Shown here piece by piece: positions 15,000 through 24,345 of a stretch of DNA of 64,000 bases; within the stretch, counting starts at the first letter, position 1; each line of letters begins with the position of its first letter. Under the pieces are notes generated by a model, which saw nothing but the letters and a program-made list of their open reading frames with translations, had not been told where the DNA came from and searched no databases. This DNA is from Leisingera aquaemixtae (lineage in GTDB: Bacteria; Pseudomonadota; Alphaproteobacteria; Rhodobacterales; Rhodobacteraceae). The DNA is taken from contig NZ_JAHVJQ010000004.1 of the NCBI RefSeq assembly GCF_019801145.1, positions 62,001 to 126,000 on the forward strand. The letters are read 5' to 3'. A program made the position numbers and the translations under genes.

Positions 15000-17726
15000 C
15001 TACCCGGCCCGCAGCGGCCGGTGCTCTTTCTGCCAGGCCAGGGCCCAGACCTGAAACGCCTCCTGGTCCATCGGGTGGCCAAAGGCGTATCCTTGCAGGA
15101 AATCCGCGCCTAGCTCGGCCAGGACCTCCGCCTCCGCCGCGGTTTCCACCCCTTCCACAACCGCCTTGGCGCCCGCGCTTGCCGCCATTTCGATCAGCCC
15201 GCGCATGAGGTCGCGGCGGGCCGGTTTCTGGTCGATCTTTGATGTGAACATGCGGTCGATCTTCAGCCGGTCCGGTTTCAGGGCCAGCACGCCTGCGATG
15301 CTGGCGTGCCCGGTGCCGAAGTCATCGATTTCAATGCTGATCCCCAACTCCTTCAGCGCCTGGATCTGCTTGCCGTAGTCCTCGCTGACATGGTCGAGGA
15401 ACACTGTTTCCAGAAGCTCGAAGGCCAGGCCCTGCTGCGGGATGTCCTGGCGCAGTTTCAGTTCTTCGATCAGGCTGGGGTGAGACAGCCGCGCCGCCGA
15501 GACATTTACCGAGATGCTGGGCAAGCCGATGCCGTTGCGGGCGAATTCCCAATAGGCTGCCAGCGCCAGGTCCAGCACCCGCCGGTCGAGATCCGCCAGC
15601 AGGTTCACCTCGATTGCGATCGGCAAAAACAGATCGGGGCGGAGAATGCCGCGGTCCGGATGGTTCCAGCGCGCCAGCGCCTCGCAGCCTGCCAGCGCGC
15701 CCGTTCTGCCGTCGATCTGCGGCTGGAACAGCACTTCGATCTCATCGTTTGCCAAGGCTGATTTGAAGTCGCGGATCAGGTCCATCTTCTCGTCATGCGC
15801 GGACCCGATGGTAGGGGAGTAGGCGCTGACGCAGGAGCGCCCGTCATCCTTGGAGGCATAAAGCGCCAAATCGGCCCGGCGCAGGGTGTCGGCCAGCGGT
15901 TCGCCTTCCTCTGCAAGGGCAAAACCTATGGAGGCGCCGACTTGCAGTTCCACATCCTTGTAGCTCACCGGCTGCAGCAAGTGGAACAGCATGTCCGAGC
16001 AGTATTCCTGCGCCGCGGCTTCTCCCTCTGAAAACTCCAGCAGCACAATGAACTCATCGCCGCCGATCCGGAACGCAAAGTCCCGCCCCGCGCGGATCCT
16101 TTCCTCCAGGCGCTGCGCAGCTGCAACCAGGATGAGATCCCCGGCCTCGTGGCCATAGGTATCGTTGACGTCTTTGAAACGGTCCAGATCCAGGGCGATC
16201 ACCAGCGTGCAGGGCCGCATTTCCTCAGCGGGGGCAGAGGCGATTTCCTCTAGGTACTTGCGGTTGCCGAGTCCGGTGAGCTTGTCGTGCCGGGCAGACC
16301 AGGCGCTTTCCTCCTGCGCTTCGCGCATGGCTTCAAAGGCCTCCTCGGCCAGTTCGCGGCTCATCCGCTCCTTGCGGATCGCGTCCATGCGCAGGGCAAT
16401 CTCGTCCTCTACCCGGTCGAGAACCCGGTTGTAGCGGAAGGCAAGGGCGCCCAGATCGGTGGACCGTTCTACCCGCACCCGGTTGCTGAACAGGCCCGAC
16501 CTTTGATGCCGCTTCATCTCCTCGAGCAATTCCAGAAGCGCGTTGCGCTGGTTGTTTTCGGCAAGGTTCAGCCCTCTGACCTCATCCCTGGGGCGCGCGC
16601 GCAGCAGCCCGGAGGCTTTCAGAACAAGAGCCAGGGGAACCGTGCACGCAATCACCCATGCGCCGACTGCAAATGCGCCGAGCGCCTGAACGCCCAGCTG
16701 CGCCAGGCGGTCCCCGGCAGGCAGCGCATCAAACGGCACGCTGAAGGCCACAGCCAGCGTGCCGAGCAACCCGGCTGCCAGATGGACCGGTATAGCACCG
16801 ACAACATCGTCGATCTTCAGCGCATCCAGAATGTCGCGCGAGATGATGACCGTGAGCGAGCCCGCAACGCCGATCAGAAATGCGGCGGGACCGGTCACCA
16901 GGTGAATCCCGGCTGTTCCCGCGACCAGCCCGCCCAGGAAGCCGTTGATCAGAATTTCCGCCCGGACATGGCCGAACAGCAGCAGGCCAATGGAAATGCT
17001 GGTGATGCCGGCACCGGCTGCCGACAGCATGGTGCGGGCAATGATCGGGCCGGCTTCAGCATTGAAAGCCAGCGCCGAGCCGCCGTTGAAGGCTCCCCAG
17101 CCAACCCACAGCAACAGGCCGCCAAGCGCAGACAGGGAGATAGAGTTTTCTTCAAAGAACCGTTTCTTCGGCCCGTAGCGGCCAAGCCGCGGTCCCAGAA
17201 AGAGGACCGCCACAAGCGCCGTCCAGCCGCCGACGCTGTGCACCACGGTTGCGCCGGCGAAGTCGATGAAGCCCAGCTGCCGCAGCCATCCGGCCTCGTT
17301 CCAGATCCAATGTCCGGCAACCGGGTAAATGAATGCGCCGAGCATGACCGACATGGCCATATAACCCAGAAACCTTTCCCGCTCTGCAACGGCGCCGGAG
17401 ACAATGGTTGCCGCGGTGGAGGCAAAAGCCATCTGGAACAGGAAGATGGCCGCCGAATGGCCCGCGGAATTGTCCAGCGGGGGAAAGAAGCCGGCCGAGC
17501 CGAACAGGCCGCCTGCGCTTGGCCCGAACATCAGACCGAAACCGGTCAGCCAGAAGGCGGTGCTGACGACGCAGACATCAGACAGGTTTTTCAGTGCGAC
17601 GTTGGCCGCGTTCTTGGCACGCACCGTGCCGGATTCCAGGCACAGGAAGCCGGACTGGAGCACAAGGACCAGAAGCGCGGAAAGGAGCACCCAGGCAGCA
17701 TCGATCTGAGACATGTAATCACTCAT
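15000..17726 (-). CDS. Ammonium transporter domain fused to GGDEF and EAL domains
   Basis: About 908 residues (numbered here from the TTG 3 codons upstream). Residues 10-380 are an Amt channel with about 11 membrane helices and both pore histidines (His166 in DFAGATVVHSVGG, His318 in DDVVGAIPVHLAAG). A coiled-coil linker spans 385-480. GGDEF (558-562) is intact, but the inhibitory I-site reads AGRD, lacking its Arg. EAL (685-687) is intact with DDFGTGHAS and EGVETAAEAE, so a working phosphodiesterase is plausible. It likely senses or transports ammonium at the inner membrane and adjusts c-di-GMP. Start unclear: TTG 17735, ATG 17726 or ATG 17714; no strong Shine-Dalgarno. Same strand as, and just upstream of, the stressosome operon. 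Confidence 0.93.
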   Translation of the reverse strand: MSDYMSQIDAAWVLLSALLVLVLQSGFLCLESGTVRAKNAANVALKNLSDVCVVSTAFWLTGFGLMFGPSAGGLFGSAGFFPPLDNSAGHSAAIFLFQMAFASTAATIVSGAVAERERFLGYMAMSVMLGAFIYPVAGHWIWNEAGWLRQLGFIDFAGATVVHSVGGWTALVAVLFLGPRLGRYGPKKRFFEENSISLSALGGLLLWVGWGAFNGGSALAFNAEAGPIIARTMLSAAGAGITSISIGLLLFGHVRAEILINGFLGGLVAGTAGIHLVTGPAAFLIGVAGSLTVIISRDILDALKIDDVVGAIPVHLAAGLLGTLAVAFSVPFDALPAGDRLAQLGVQALGAFAVGAWVIACTVPLALVLKASGLLRARPRDEVRGLNLAENNQRNALLELLEEMKRHQRSGLFSNRVRVERSTDLGALAFRYNRVLDRVEDEIALRMDAIRKERMSRELAEEAFEAMREAQEESAWSARHDKLTGLGNRKYLEEIASAPAEEMRPCTLVIALDLDRFKDVNDTYGHEAGDLILVAAAQRLEERIRAGRDFAFRIGGDEFIVLLEFSEGEAAAQEYCSDMLFHLLQPVSYKDVELQVGASIGFALAEEGEPLADTLRRADLALYASKDDGRSCVSAYSPTIGSAHDEKMDLIRDFKSALANDEIEVLFQPQIDGRTGALAGCEALARWNHPDRGILRPDLFLPIAIEVNLLADLDRRVLDLALAAYWEFARNGIGLPSISVNVSAARLSHPSLIEELKLRQDIPQQGLAFELLETVFLDHVSEDYGKQIQALKELGISIEIDDFGTGHASIAGVLALKPDRLKIDRMFTSKIDQKPARRDLMRGLIEMAASAGAKAVVEGVETAAEAEVLAELGADFLQGYAFGHPMDQEAFQVWALAWQKEHRPLRAG

Positions 17727-17730
17727 AAAT

Positions 17731-17743
17731 TGCAAAAATTGCA
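17731..17743. promoter_or_regulatory. Palindrome at the start of the Amt-GGDEF-EAL gene
   Basis: TGCAA-AAA-TTGCA is a perfect inverted repeat directly at the 5' end of the gene, and another TTGCAA lies at 17764-17769. Possible operator or promoter element; the region is very AT-rich. Confidence 0.35.
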
Positions 17744-17907
17744 GCCACAGGTGGTATAATTAATTGCAAACGTCAAAATTTCGTTTCCACCGGGCAGGTG
17801 TGTCCGCTGGTCATACTCCGGCACGCGGACTTGCTGTGCCGATGATCACTTGTCCACCGGCGCTGCTGAACGCCCCGGACGCCGCAAGGACCGCGTTGAA
17901 ATTTTGG

Positions 17908-18813
17908 CTATTTCCCCGCCTGCACAGCATCCCTGGCGGCGTCTTTCTCCGCCTGAATGCCCCTGGCAAAGTCCATGAAGGCGCGGATCACCCGGACGTC
18001 GCGGCGCTGGGTGAGGTAGATGATGCTTTCGCTCATCGTCAGGCTGGCATCGCGCAGGCTGTATTTGACAAGGCGGTCATCGTGGCCGAACTCGGCCTGC
18101 GAAACGAAGCCGATGCCCGCGCCCGAGGCGACAAGCTCGCGCACCGCTTCCCGGCCTTCGGCGACAATCGCGGGCTTCAGCCGGACGCCCTGCTCGCGGG
18201 CGGCCATCTCCACCTTTTCTCGGGTCTTGGAGCCTTCCTCGCGGAACACCAGCGGCAGCTGCGCCAGTTCCTGGAACGACAGGGTTTTCTGAGAGGCCAT
18301 CAGCAGGCCGCGGGCCGCAAAGGCGACGATGCCGGTGGCGCCCAGGTTCAGAACGCTCATATCTTTGCCCGGGGACAGGCTGCCGGCAACACCGATTTCC
18401 GCGTTGTAGGCACGCAGCTCGTCGATGATTTCGCCGGTATTGCCGGCGCGCAGTGAAATCACGACATTCGGGTAGCGTTTCTGGAACGGCCCCAGGAAGC
18501 CGGTCATGTGCTGGGCCGAATCCGCGATGATCCGCAGTTCACCCTCAACCGCGGCGCGGGTCGCCGTCAGGTAGTCCTCGATCTGCGTTTCCACTTCGAA
18601 ATACTGCTTGGTGAACTGCAGCAGTTCCTCGCCCGCGCTGGTCAGGAACACCCGTTTCTTCTCGCGCCGGAACAGCAGAACGTCGTGGTCCTGTTCCAGT
18701 TTGCGCACCTGTTCCGAAACCGCAGGCTGGGTCAGGTGCAGCGCCTCGGCGGCGCGGGAAAATCCGCCCAGAAGGGCCACATGGTGAAAAGCCTTTAGCT
18801 GTGAATGGCGCAT
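17908..18813 (-). CDS. LysR family regulator of phosphonate catabolism
   Basis: 301 residues. N-terminal winged helix-turn-helix (LKAFHHVALLGGFSRAAEAL, TQPAVSEQVRKLEQ) then the two-lobed effector-binding domain. ATG at 18813 is chosen because it starts exactly at the LysR HTH; a longer frame to 18945 would add 44 unrelated residues. Divergent from phnW with a 116-base spacer containing an ATAGG-N5-CCTAT inverted repeat, the usual arrangement for a LysR activator and its target operon. Probable effector: 2-aminoethylphosphonate or a breakdown product (inference). Confidence 0.88.
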   Translation of the reverse strand: MRHSQLKAFHHVALLGGFSRAAEALHLTQPAVSEQVRKLEQDHDVLLFRREKKRVFLTSAGEELLQFTKQYFEVETQIEDYLTATRAAVEGELRIIADSAQHMTGFLGPFQKRYPNVVISLRAGNTGEIIDELRAYNAEIGVAGSLSPGKDMSVLNLGATGIVAFAARGLLMASQKTLSFQELAQLPLVFREEGSKTREKVEMAAREQGVRLKPAIVAEGREAVRELVASGAGIGFVSQAEFGHDDRLVKYSLRDASLTMSESIIYLTQRRDVRVIRAFMDFARGIQAEKDAARDAVQAGK

Positions 18814-18834
18814 AATCCGTCCCTGCGGTTTTGT

Positions 18835-18849
18835 ATAGGCTGCACCTAT
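18835..18849. promoter_or_regulatory. LysR-type operator between regulator and phnW
   Basis: Perfect inverted repeat ATAGG-CTGCA-CCTAT in the divergent promoter region, 22 bases upstream of the LysR start and 80 upstream of phnW. Fits the interrupted-dyad (T-N11-A-like) LysR recognition pattern. Confidence 0.6.
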
Positions 18850-18929
18850 TACTGAATTGTTTTTTGCAATTTTACATATGAACGGGGCTGGCGCAATCAT
18901 GCTCTCGAACCATGCATTGGAGACAGGCA

Positions 18930-20117
18930 ATGACCGCTTCCGCACCGCAGATTGACCCGCCTTTTCTGGGCGAACCTTACCTTCTGACCCCCGGGCCGCT
19001 GACCACCTCGTACGAGGTCAAACAGGCGATGCTGCGGGACTGGGGCAGCTGGGACGACGACTTCCGTGCCATGACCAGCGACATGCGCTGCCGCTTGCTG
19101 GCGCTGCTGGGCGAAGGCGCCGCAGAGTTCGACTGCGTGCCGATGCAGGGCTCCGGCAGCTTTGCGGTGGAGGCGATGCTGGCGTCTTTCATTCCGCGCG
19201 ACGGCAAGGCGCTGGTGCTGGCCAACGGCGCCTATGGCCTGCGCTCGGCGCAGACGCTGCAATACCTGGGCCGTGCCTATCGGCTGCTGGACAAGGGCGA
19301 CTACCTGCCGCCGCGCGGGCAAGAGGTGGCGCAGATCCTGGCAGACGATCCTGCGATCACCCATGTGGTCGCCATTCACTGCGAGACCTCTTCGGGCATC
19401 CTGAACCCGGTGGAGGAGATTTCCGAGGCTGTTTACGCCGCGGACCGCAAGCTCCTGATCGACTCGATGTCAGCGTTTGGCGCCATTGAACTGAAACCCT
19501 CGCAGATCCGCTACGAGGCTATGGTTTCCTCGGCCAACAAATGCATCGAAGGGGTGCCGGGCTTTGGCTTTGTCATCGCCCGCAAAGAGGAACTTGAAGC
19601 AGCCAAGGGCAACAGCCATTCGCTGTCCCTGGATGTGCATGCGCAATGGGCGCATATGGAAAAGACCGGGCAATGGCGGTTCACCCCGCCGACCCATGTG
19701 GTTGCGGCCTTCCTGGAAGCGTTGAAGGCGCATGAGGCTGAAGGCGGCGTCGAGGGGCGCGGCGCCCGCTACACCCGCAACCGTGACGTGATGGTTGCTG
19801 GCATGCGCGAGCTGGGGTTCGAGACCCTGCTGCAGAACCGCTGGCTGTCGCCCATCATTGTCACATTCTTTTGCCCTGCTGACAGGAACTTTGTGTTCGG
19901 CCGCTTCTACGACCTGATGAAGGAGAAGGGCTTTATCATCTACCCGGGCAAGCTGACCGTTGTGGACAGTTTCCGTGTCGGCTGCATCGGGCAGATGGAT
20001 GAACATGTGATGCGGCAGGTTGTGACTGCCGCCAGCGAAACGCTTGCCGAAATGGGCGTCGCCAGTGCGGCCCCGCCCGCTGCGGCGCTGGAAGAACGCG
20101 CCAAACTGGCCGCCTGA
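18930..20117 (+). CDS. phnW: 2-aminoethylphosphonate:pyruvate aminotransferase
   Basis: PLP enzyme converting 2-aminoethylphosphonate plus pyruvate to phosphonoacetaldehyde plus alanine. 395 residues, class V aminotransferase fold: YLLTPGPLTTSYEVKQAML at the N-terminus, the GSGSFAVEAML phosphate-binding segment, IDSMSAFGAIEL with the PLP-binding Asp, and Schiff-base Lys204 in SSANKCIEGVPG. Starts at ATG 18930 with GGAG 7 bases before. First gene of phnW-phnA-phnY-pbfA; followed by phnA after 20 bases. Confidence 0.95.
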   Translation: MTASAPQIDPPFLGEPYLLTPGPLTTSYEVKQAMLRDWGSWDDDFRAMTSDMRCRLLALLGEGAAEFDCVPMQGSGSFAVEAMLASFIPRDGKALVLANGAYGLRSAQTLQYLGRAYRLLDKGDYLPPRGQEVAQILADDPAITHVVAIHCETSSGILNPVEEISEAVYAADRKLLIDSMSAFGAIELKPSQIRYEAMVSSANKCIEGVPGFGFVIARKEELEAAKGNSHSLSLDVHAQWAHMEKTGQWRFTPPTHVVAAFLEALKAHEAEGGVEGRGARYTRNRDVMVAGMRELGFETLLQNRWLSPIIVTFFCPADRNFVFGRFYDLMKEKGFIIYPGKLTVVDSFRVGCIGQMDEHVMRQVVTAASETLAEMGVASAAPPAAALEERAKLAA

Positions 20118-20137
20118 GACATAGAGGACTTTAAGAT

Positions 20138-21382
20138 ATGACCATTCAATCCCCCGTCGTTGCAAACGGCCGCGCCTATGAGGTGCCCAAGACCTGCGCG
20201 ATTGCCATTTGCCTGGACGGCTGCGAGCCGGAGTATCTGGACAAGGCAATTGCCGACGGTCTGATGCCCACGCTCAAGCGGATGCGCGCGGAAGGCACCG
20301 ACCGGCTGGCGCATTCGGTGGTGCCCTCCTTCACCAACCCTAACAACCTGTCGATTGCTACCGGCCGCCCGCCGGTGGTGCACGGGATCTGCGGCAACTA
20401 TCTGATCGACCCGGACACCGGCGAAGAGGTGATGATGAACGACGTGCGCTTCCTGCGCGCGCCGACTGTGTTCAAGGCCTTCTATGACGCCGGCGCGCGG
20501 GTGGCCGTGGTCACCGCCAAGGACAAGCTGCGGGCGCTCTTGGGCGCAGGCCTGAAGTTTGGCGACGACCGCGCCAAATGCTTCTCTGCCGAAAAATCGG
20601 ATACCTCGACAGCCGCCGAGCACGGACAGGAGAAGGCATCTGAGTGGCTGGGCATGGCGCAGCCCGAGGTCTATTCGGCAGAGCTGAGCGAATTTGTCTT
20701 TGCCGCCGGGGTGAAGTTGCTGAAGGAATGGGCGCCGGATGTGATGTATCTGACCACCACCGACTATGTGCAGCACAAGTACAGCCCTGATCAGGCGGAG
20801 GCCAAGGCCTTCTATGAGATGTTCGACAAGTACCTGACGGAGCTGGATGCTCTGGGCGCCGCCATCGTGGTGACTGCCGACCACGGCATGAAGCCCAAGC
20901 ACCATGCCGACGGCTCCCCCAGCGTGATCTATGTTCAGGACCTGATGGATGAATGGCTGGGCGAGGGCCAGGTGCGGGTGATCCTGCCGATCACTGACCC
21001 CTATGTGGTGCACCACGGCGCGCTCGGCTCCTTTGCCACCTGCTATCTGCCCGAAGGCGCGGACCGGGCTGAAATCATGGAGAAGCTGGCGGGTTATGAC
21101 GCGATCACCGATGTGCTGACCCGCGAGGAGGCGGTGGCCAGGTTCGAACTGCCTGCCGACCGCATCGGCGACATCATCATGGTTTCCAGCGAGAACATCT
21201 GCATCGGCACCTCGGAGCACCGCCATGACCTGGCTGCGTTGAACGAACCGCTGCGCAGCCATGGCGGGCTGACCGAACAGGAGGTACCCTTCATCTGCAA
21301 CCGCGTCCTGCCGCTGCCGGAGCGCCCGGTGCTGCGCAATTTCGATGCGTTTTTCTATGCGGCGCAGGCGGCGGCGCTGTAA
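20138..21382 (+). CDS. phnA: Phosphonoacetate hydrolase
   Basis: Zinc-dependent hydrolase of the alkaline phosphatase superfamily that cleaves the C-P bond of phosphonoacetate to acetate and phosphate. 414 residues. Visible: [11 protein letters not shown] (first metal Asp), catalytic Thr in [36 protein letters not shown] and the C-terminal [14 protein letters not shown] metal-binding His. Not to be confused with the E. coli protein also called PhnA. Between phnW and phnY, completing the PhnW-PhnY-PhnA route. Confidence 0.95.
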   Translation: MTIQSPVVANGRAYEVPKTCAIAICLDGCEPEYLDKAIADGLMPTLKRMRAEGTDRLAHSVVPSFTNPNNLSIATGRPPVVHGICGNYLIDPDTGEEVMMNDVRFLRAPTVFKAFYDAGARVAVVTAKDKLRALLGAGLKFGDDRAKCFSAEKSDTSTAAEHGQEKASEWLGMAQPEVYSAELSEFVFAAGVKLLKEWAPDVMYLTTTDYVQHKYSPDQAEAKAFYEMFDKYLTELDALGAAIVVTADHGMKPKHHADGSPSVIYVQDLMDEWLGEGQVRVILPITDPYVVHHGALGSFATCYLPEGADRAEIMEKLAGYDAITDVLTREEAVARFELPADRIGDIIMVSSENICIGTSEHRHDLAALNEPLRSHGGLTEQEVPFICNRVLPLPERPVLRNFDAFFYAAQAAAL

Positions 21383-21399
21383 CCATGAAGGATCAGGTG

Positions 21400-22848
21400 A
21401 TGAGCGATATCGAAATCCGCAACGAGGGCATGCGCATCGGCGGCGAGGTAGTCTTTACCGAGGAGACCGTGCCGGTTCTCTACCCCTACACCAACGAGGT
21501 GGTGGGCCATGTGCCGGCAGGCCAGGCAGAACACGCCCGCAAGGCGTTTGAGATTGCCGCGAACTACACGCCCAAGCTCACCCGCTATGAACGCAGCCAG
21601 ATCCTGCAGCGGGCAGGGGAACTGATCGGCGAGAAGCGCGAGTGGCTGGCCAAATGGCTGACGCTGGAGCTGGGCATCTGCCACCAGCACGCGATCTATG
21701 AGACCAAGCGCGCCCAGGACGTCTATCAATTTGCCGCTGCCGAGGCGCTGAAGGACGATGGCGAGATCTTCTCCTGCGACCTGACGCACAACGGCAAGGC
21801 GCGCAAGATCTTCACCAAGCGCGAGCCGGTTAAGGCGATCTCGGCGATCACCCCGTTCAATCATCCTTTGAACATGGTTAGCCACAAGATCGCGCCCGCG
21901 ATTGCCACCAACAACTGCATGGTCTGCAAGCCGACGGAACTGACGCCGCTGACCTGCATCGCGCTGGCCGACATTCTGTATGAGGCAGGCCTGCCGCCGG
22001 AGATGTTCCAGGTGGTGACCGGCTGGCCCAAGGACATTGGCGACGAGATGATCACCAATGAAAACATCGACATCATCACCTTCACCGGCGGCGTGCCGGT
22101 GGGCAAGATGATTGCCGAGAAGGGCGTCTACAAGCGGCAGGCGCTGGAACTGGGCGGTAACGATCCGCTGATCGTGCTGAATGATCTTTCGGATGCCGAT
22201 CTGGAAAAGGCGGCCGCCATTGCGGTTGCGGGCGCCACCGGCAACTCCGGCCAGCGCTGCACCGCGATCAAGCGCATCTTGGTGCAGGAAAGCGTCGCGG
22301 AGCGCTTCGTGCCGATGGTGCTGGAGAAGGCCCGAGCGATCAAATTCGGCGACCCGCAGGACCCGGAAACCGAGTTGGGCTGCGTCATCCACGACAAGGC
22401 GGCGGAGCTGTTCGAGAAGCGTGTCTACATGGCTGAGGCCGAGGGTGCCGAGATCCTTTATCACCCTGGCCGCCAAGGGGCGCTGCTGCCGCCCATCGTG
22501 GTCGACAAGGTGCCGCACAACAGCGAGCTGGTGATGGAGGAGACCTTTGGCCCGATCGTGCCCATCGTCCGGGTGCCGGATGATGATGCGGAGGTGATGA
22601 AGATCTCCAATTCCACTGAGTTCGGTCTGTCCTCCGGCGTCTGCACCAACGACCTGAACCGGGCAATTGCCTATATCAACGGGCTGGACGTGGGCACATG
22701 CAACATCTGGGAGCAGCCTGGCTACCGGATCGAGATGTCCCCCTTCGGCGGCATCAAGGACAGCGGAAACGGGGTCAAGGAAGGTGTGATCGAGGCGATG
22801 AAATTCTTCACCAACGTGAAGACCTACTCACTCCCCTGGCCGGAATAA
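21400..22848 (+). CDS. phnY: Phosphonoacetaldehyde dehydrogenase
   Basis: NAD-dependent aldehyde dehydrogenase oxidising phosphonoacetaldehyde to phosphonoacetate. 482 residues from the ATG at 21400, preceded by AAGGA with 7-base spacing; an ATG at 21385 lacks one. Catalytic Cys287 in [11 protein letters not shown], general-base Glu in LELGGNDPL, and the cofactor segment [15 protein letters not shown]. It joins PhnW (upstream) to PhnA (also upstream), so gene order is not reaction order. Confidence 0.93.
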   Translation: MSDIEIRNEGMRIGGEVVFTEETVPVLYPYTNEVVGHVPAGQAEHARKAFEIAANYTPKLTRYERSQILQRAGELIGEKREWLAKWLTLELGICHQHAIYETKRAQDVYQFAAAEALKDDGEIFSCDLTHNGKARKIFTKREPVKAISAITPFNHPLNMVSHKIAPAIATNNCMVCKPTELTPLTCIALADILYEAGLPPEMFQVVTGWPKDIGDEMITNENIDIITFTGGVPVGKMIAEKGVYKRQALELGGNDPLIVLNDLSDADLEKAAAIAVAGATGNSGQRCTAIKRILVQESVAERFVPMVLEKARAIKFGDPQDPETELGCVIHDKAAELFEKRVYMAEAEGAEILYHPGRQGALLPPIVVDKVPHNSELVMEETFGPIVPIVRVPDDDAEVMKISNSTEFGLSSGVCTNDLNRAIAYINGLDVGTCNIWEQPGYRIEMSPFGGIKDSGNGVKEGVIEAMKFFTNVKTYSLPWPE

Positions 22849-22926
22849 CTCCGGCCCGCCGGGGCTGGCTCCACCTGGCCCCGGCCTTTTTTGCTTTCTT
22901 CTTTGACCCTTGAACGGAGGCGGCAC

Positions 22927-24273
22927 ATGCTCGTCCATACGGAAGGTGAATCCAACACATCCGAGGCCCGCAAGGCCTGGCTGAAGACATCCATCGGCCC
23001 CAATTCCGCGCCGCTGCTGGAACGGGACGCGGACGCCTTCCTGCACCAGAGCCTGTCCAGCCCCTGCGTCAGCACCATCGCCAAGGCCGAAGGCATCTGG
23101 ATCGAGGACATGGATGGCCGCCGCTACATGGATTTCCACGGCAACTCGGTGCATCATCTGGGTTATGGCCACCCCAAGCTGGTCGCCGCGATCAAGCAGC
23201 AGCTGGATGATCTGCCGTTTGCGCCGCGCCGCTTCACCAATGAACCGGCAGTGGAACTGGCAGAGAAACTGGCGGCGATCACCCCCGGTGATCTTGGCAA
23301 GACCCTGTTCACCACCGGCGGTTCCGACGCCAATGAGGTGGCGCTGAAGATCGCCCGCGCCGCCACCGGGCGGTTCAAGACACTCAGTTTCTGGGATGCG
23401 TTTCACGGCGCGGGTTTCGGCGCCGCTTCGGTCGGGGGCGAGGCCACCTTCCGCAGCCATATCGCAGGCCCCTTGCTGCCGGGGACGGAGCATGTGGCCC
23501 CGTTCAGCCCGTCGAACTGCGCCTATGGCCACAAGTCGCTGGAGGCCAGCGCCGAAGCCTGCGCCCGGATGATCGACTATGTGCTGGGCCGTGACGGCGA
23601 CTATTGCGCCTTTATCGCAGAGGCGATGCGCGCGGTCCCCAATGTGCCGCCGCCGGGGTTCTGGAAATCGGTGCGCGAGATCTGCGACCGCCACGGGGTG
23701 CTGCTGATCCTGGATGAGATCCCCACCGGGCTGGGCAAGACCGGGCAGATGTTCTCCTTCCAGCATGACGGGATCGTGCCGGACATCGTGACACTCGGCA
23801 AATCTCTGGGCGGCGGCATCCTGCCCATCGCCGCCTGCGTGGCGCGGCGCGATCTGGATGTCTGCGGCGACTTTGCCATCGGACACTACACGCATGAAAA
23901 AAACCCGGTCACGGCCCGTGCCGCCCTGACCACGCTGCAGATCCTCGAAGAAGAAGGGCTGGTGGAACGCTCTGCCGAAATGGGCCGCCACGCGCTGGAG
24001 CGGTTGCGCGACGCACTGGGCCAGGTACCGGTTGTGGGTGACATCCGCGGCCGCGGGCTGATGTTCGGGGTGGAGATTGTCGAGGACCGCCAGACCATGG
24101 CGCCCGGCATCGCCAAGGCAGAGCAGATCTATTATGCCTGCCTTGAGGCCGGCCTCAGCTACAAGATCAGCCAGGGCAGTGTCCTGACCCTGTCGCCGCC
24201 TCTGACCATTTCCCGCGAAGATCTGGACCGGGCACTGGATATCGTGATTGCCGCAGTGAAAGCGGCTGCCTGA
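22927..24273 (+). CDS. pbfA: (R)-1-hydroxy-2-aminoethylphosphonate ammonia-lyase (PbfA-type)
   Basis: 448-residue PLP enzyme of the class III aminotransferase fold. Schiff-base Lys292 in TLGKSLGGGILP, PLP-binding Asp in LILDEIPTGLGKTG, and TTGGSDANEVALKIAR. In phnW-phnY-phnA operons this family member is known to eliminate ammonia from the hydroxylated 2-aminoethylphosphonate, giving phosphonoacetaldehyde and widening the pathway. Start at 22927 has GGAGG upstream. The assignment rests on context plus fold; a plain aminotransferase role cannot be excluded from sequence alone. Followed by a strong terminator. Confidence 0.8.
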   Translation: MLVHTEGESNTSEARKAWLKTSIGPNSAPLLERDADAFLHQSLSSPCVSTIAKAEGIWIEDMDGRRYMDFHGNSVHHLGYGHPKLVAAIKQQLDDLPFAPRRFTNEPAVELAEKLAAITPGDLGKTLFTTGGSDANEVALKIARAATGRFKTLSFWDAFHGAGFGAASVGGEATFRSHIAGPLLPGTEHVAPFSPSNCAYGHKSLEASAEACARMIDYVLGRDGDYCAFIAEAMRAVPNVPPPGFWKSVREICDRHGVLLILDEIPTGLGKTGQMFSFQHDGIVPDIVTLGKSLGGGILPIAACVARRDLDVCGDFAIGHYTHEKNPVTARAALTTLQILEEEGLVERSAEMGRHALERLRDALGQVPVVGDIRGRGLMFGVEIVEDRQTMAPGIAKAEQIYYACLEAGLSYKISQGSVLTLSPPLTISREDLDRALDIVIAAVKAAA

Positions 24274-24296
24274 TCCGGCACTCCGCCGCAAATTAA

Positions 24297-24324
24297 TAAA
24301 GCCCCGCCGATGGCGGGGCTTTTC
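24297..24324 (+). terminator. Intrinsic terminator of the phosphonate operon
   Basis: GCCCCGCC (24301-24308), loop GAT, GGCGGGGC (24312-24319), then TTTTCTC. An AATAAA stretch precedes, so it may also work for the convergent permease gene. Confidence 0.92.
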
Positions 24325-24345
24325 TCTGGTGATGTCGCCCTGCTG

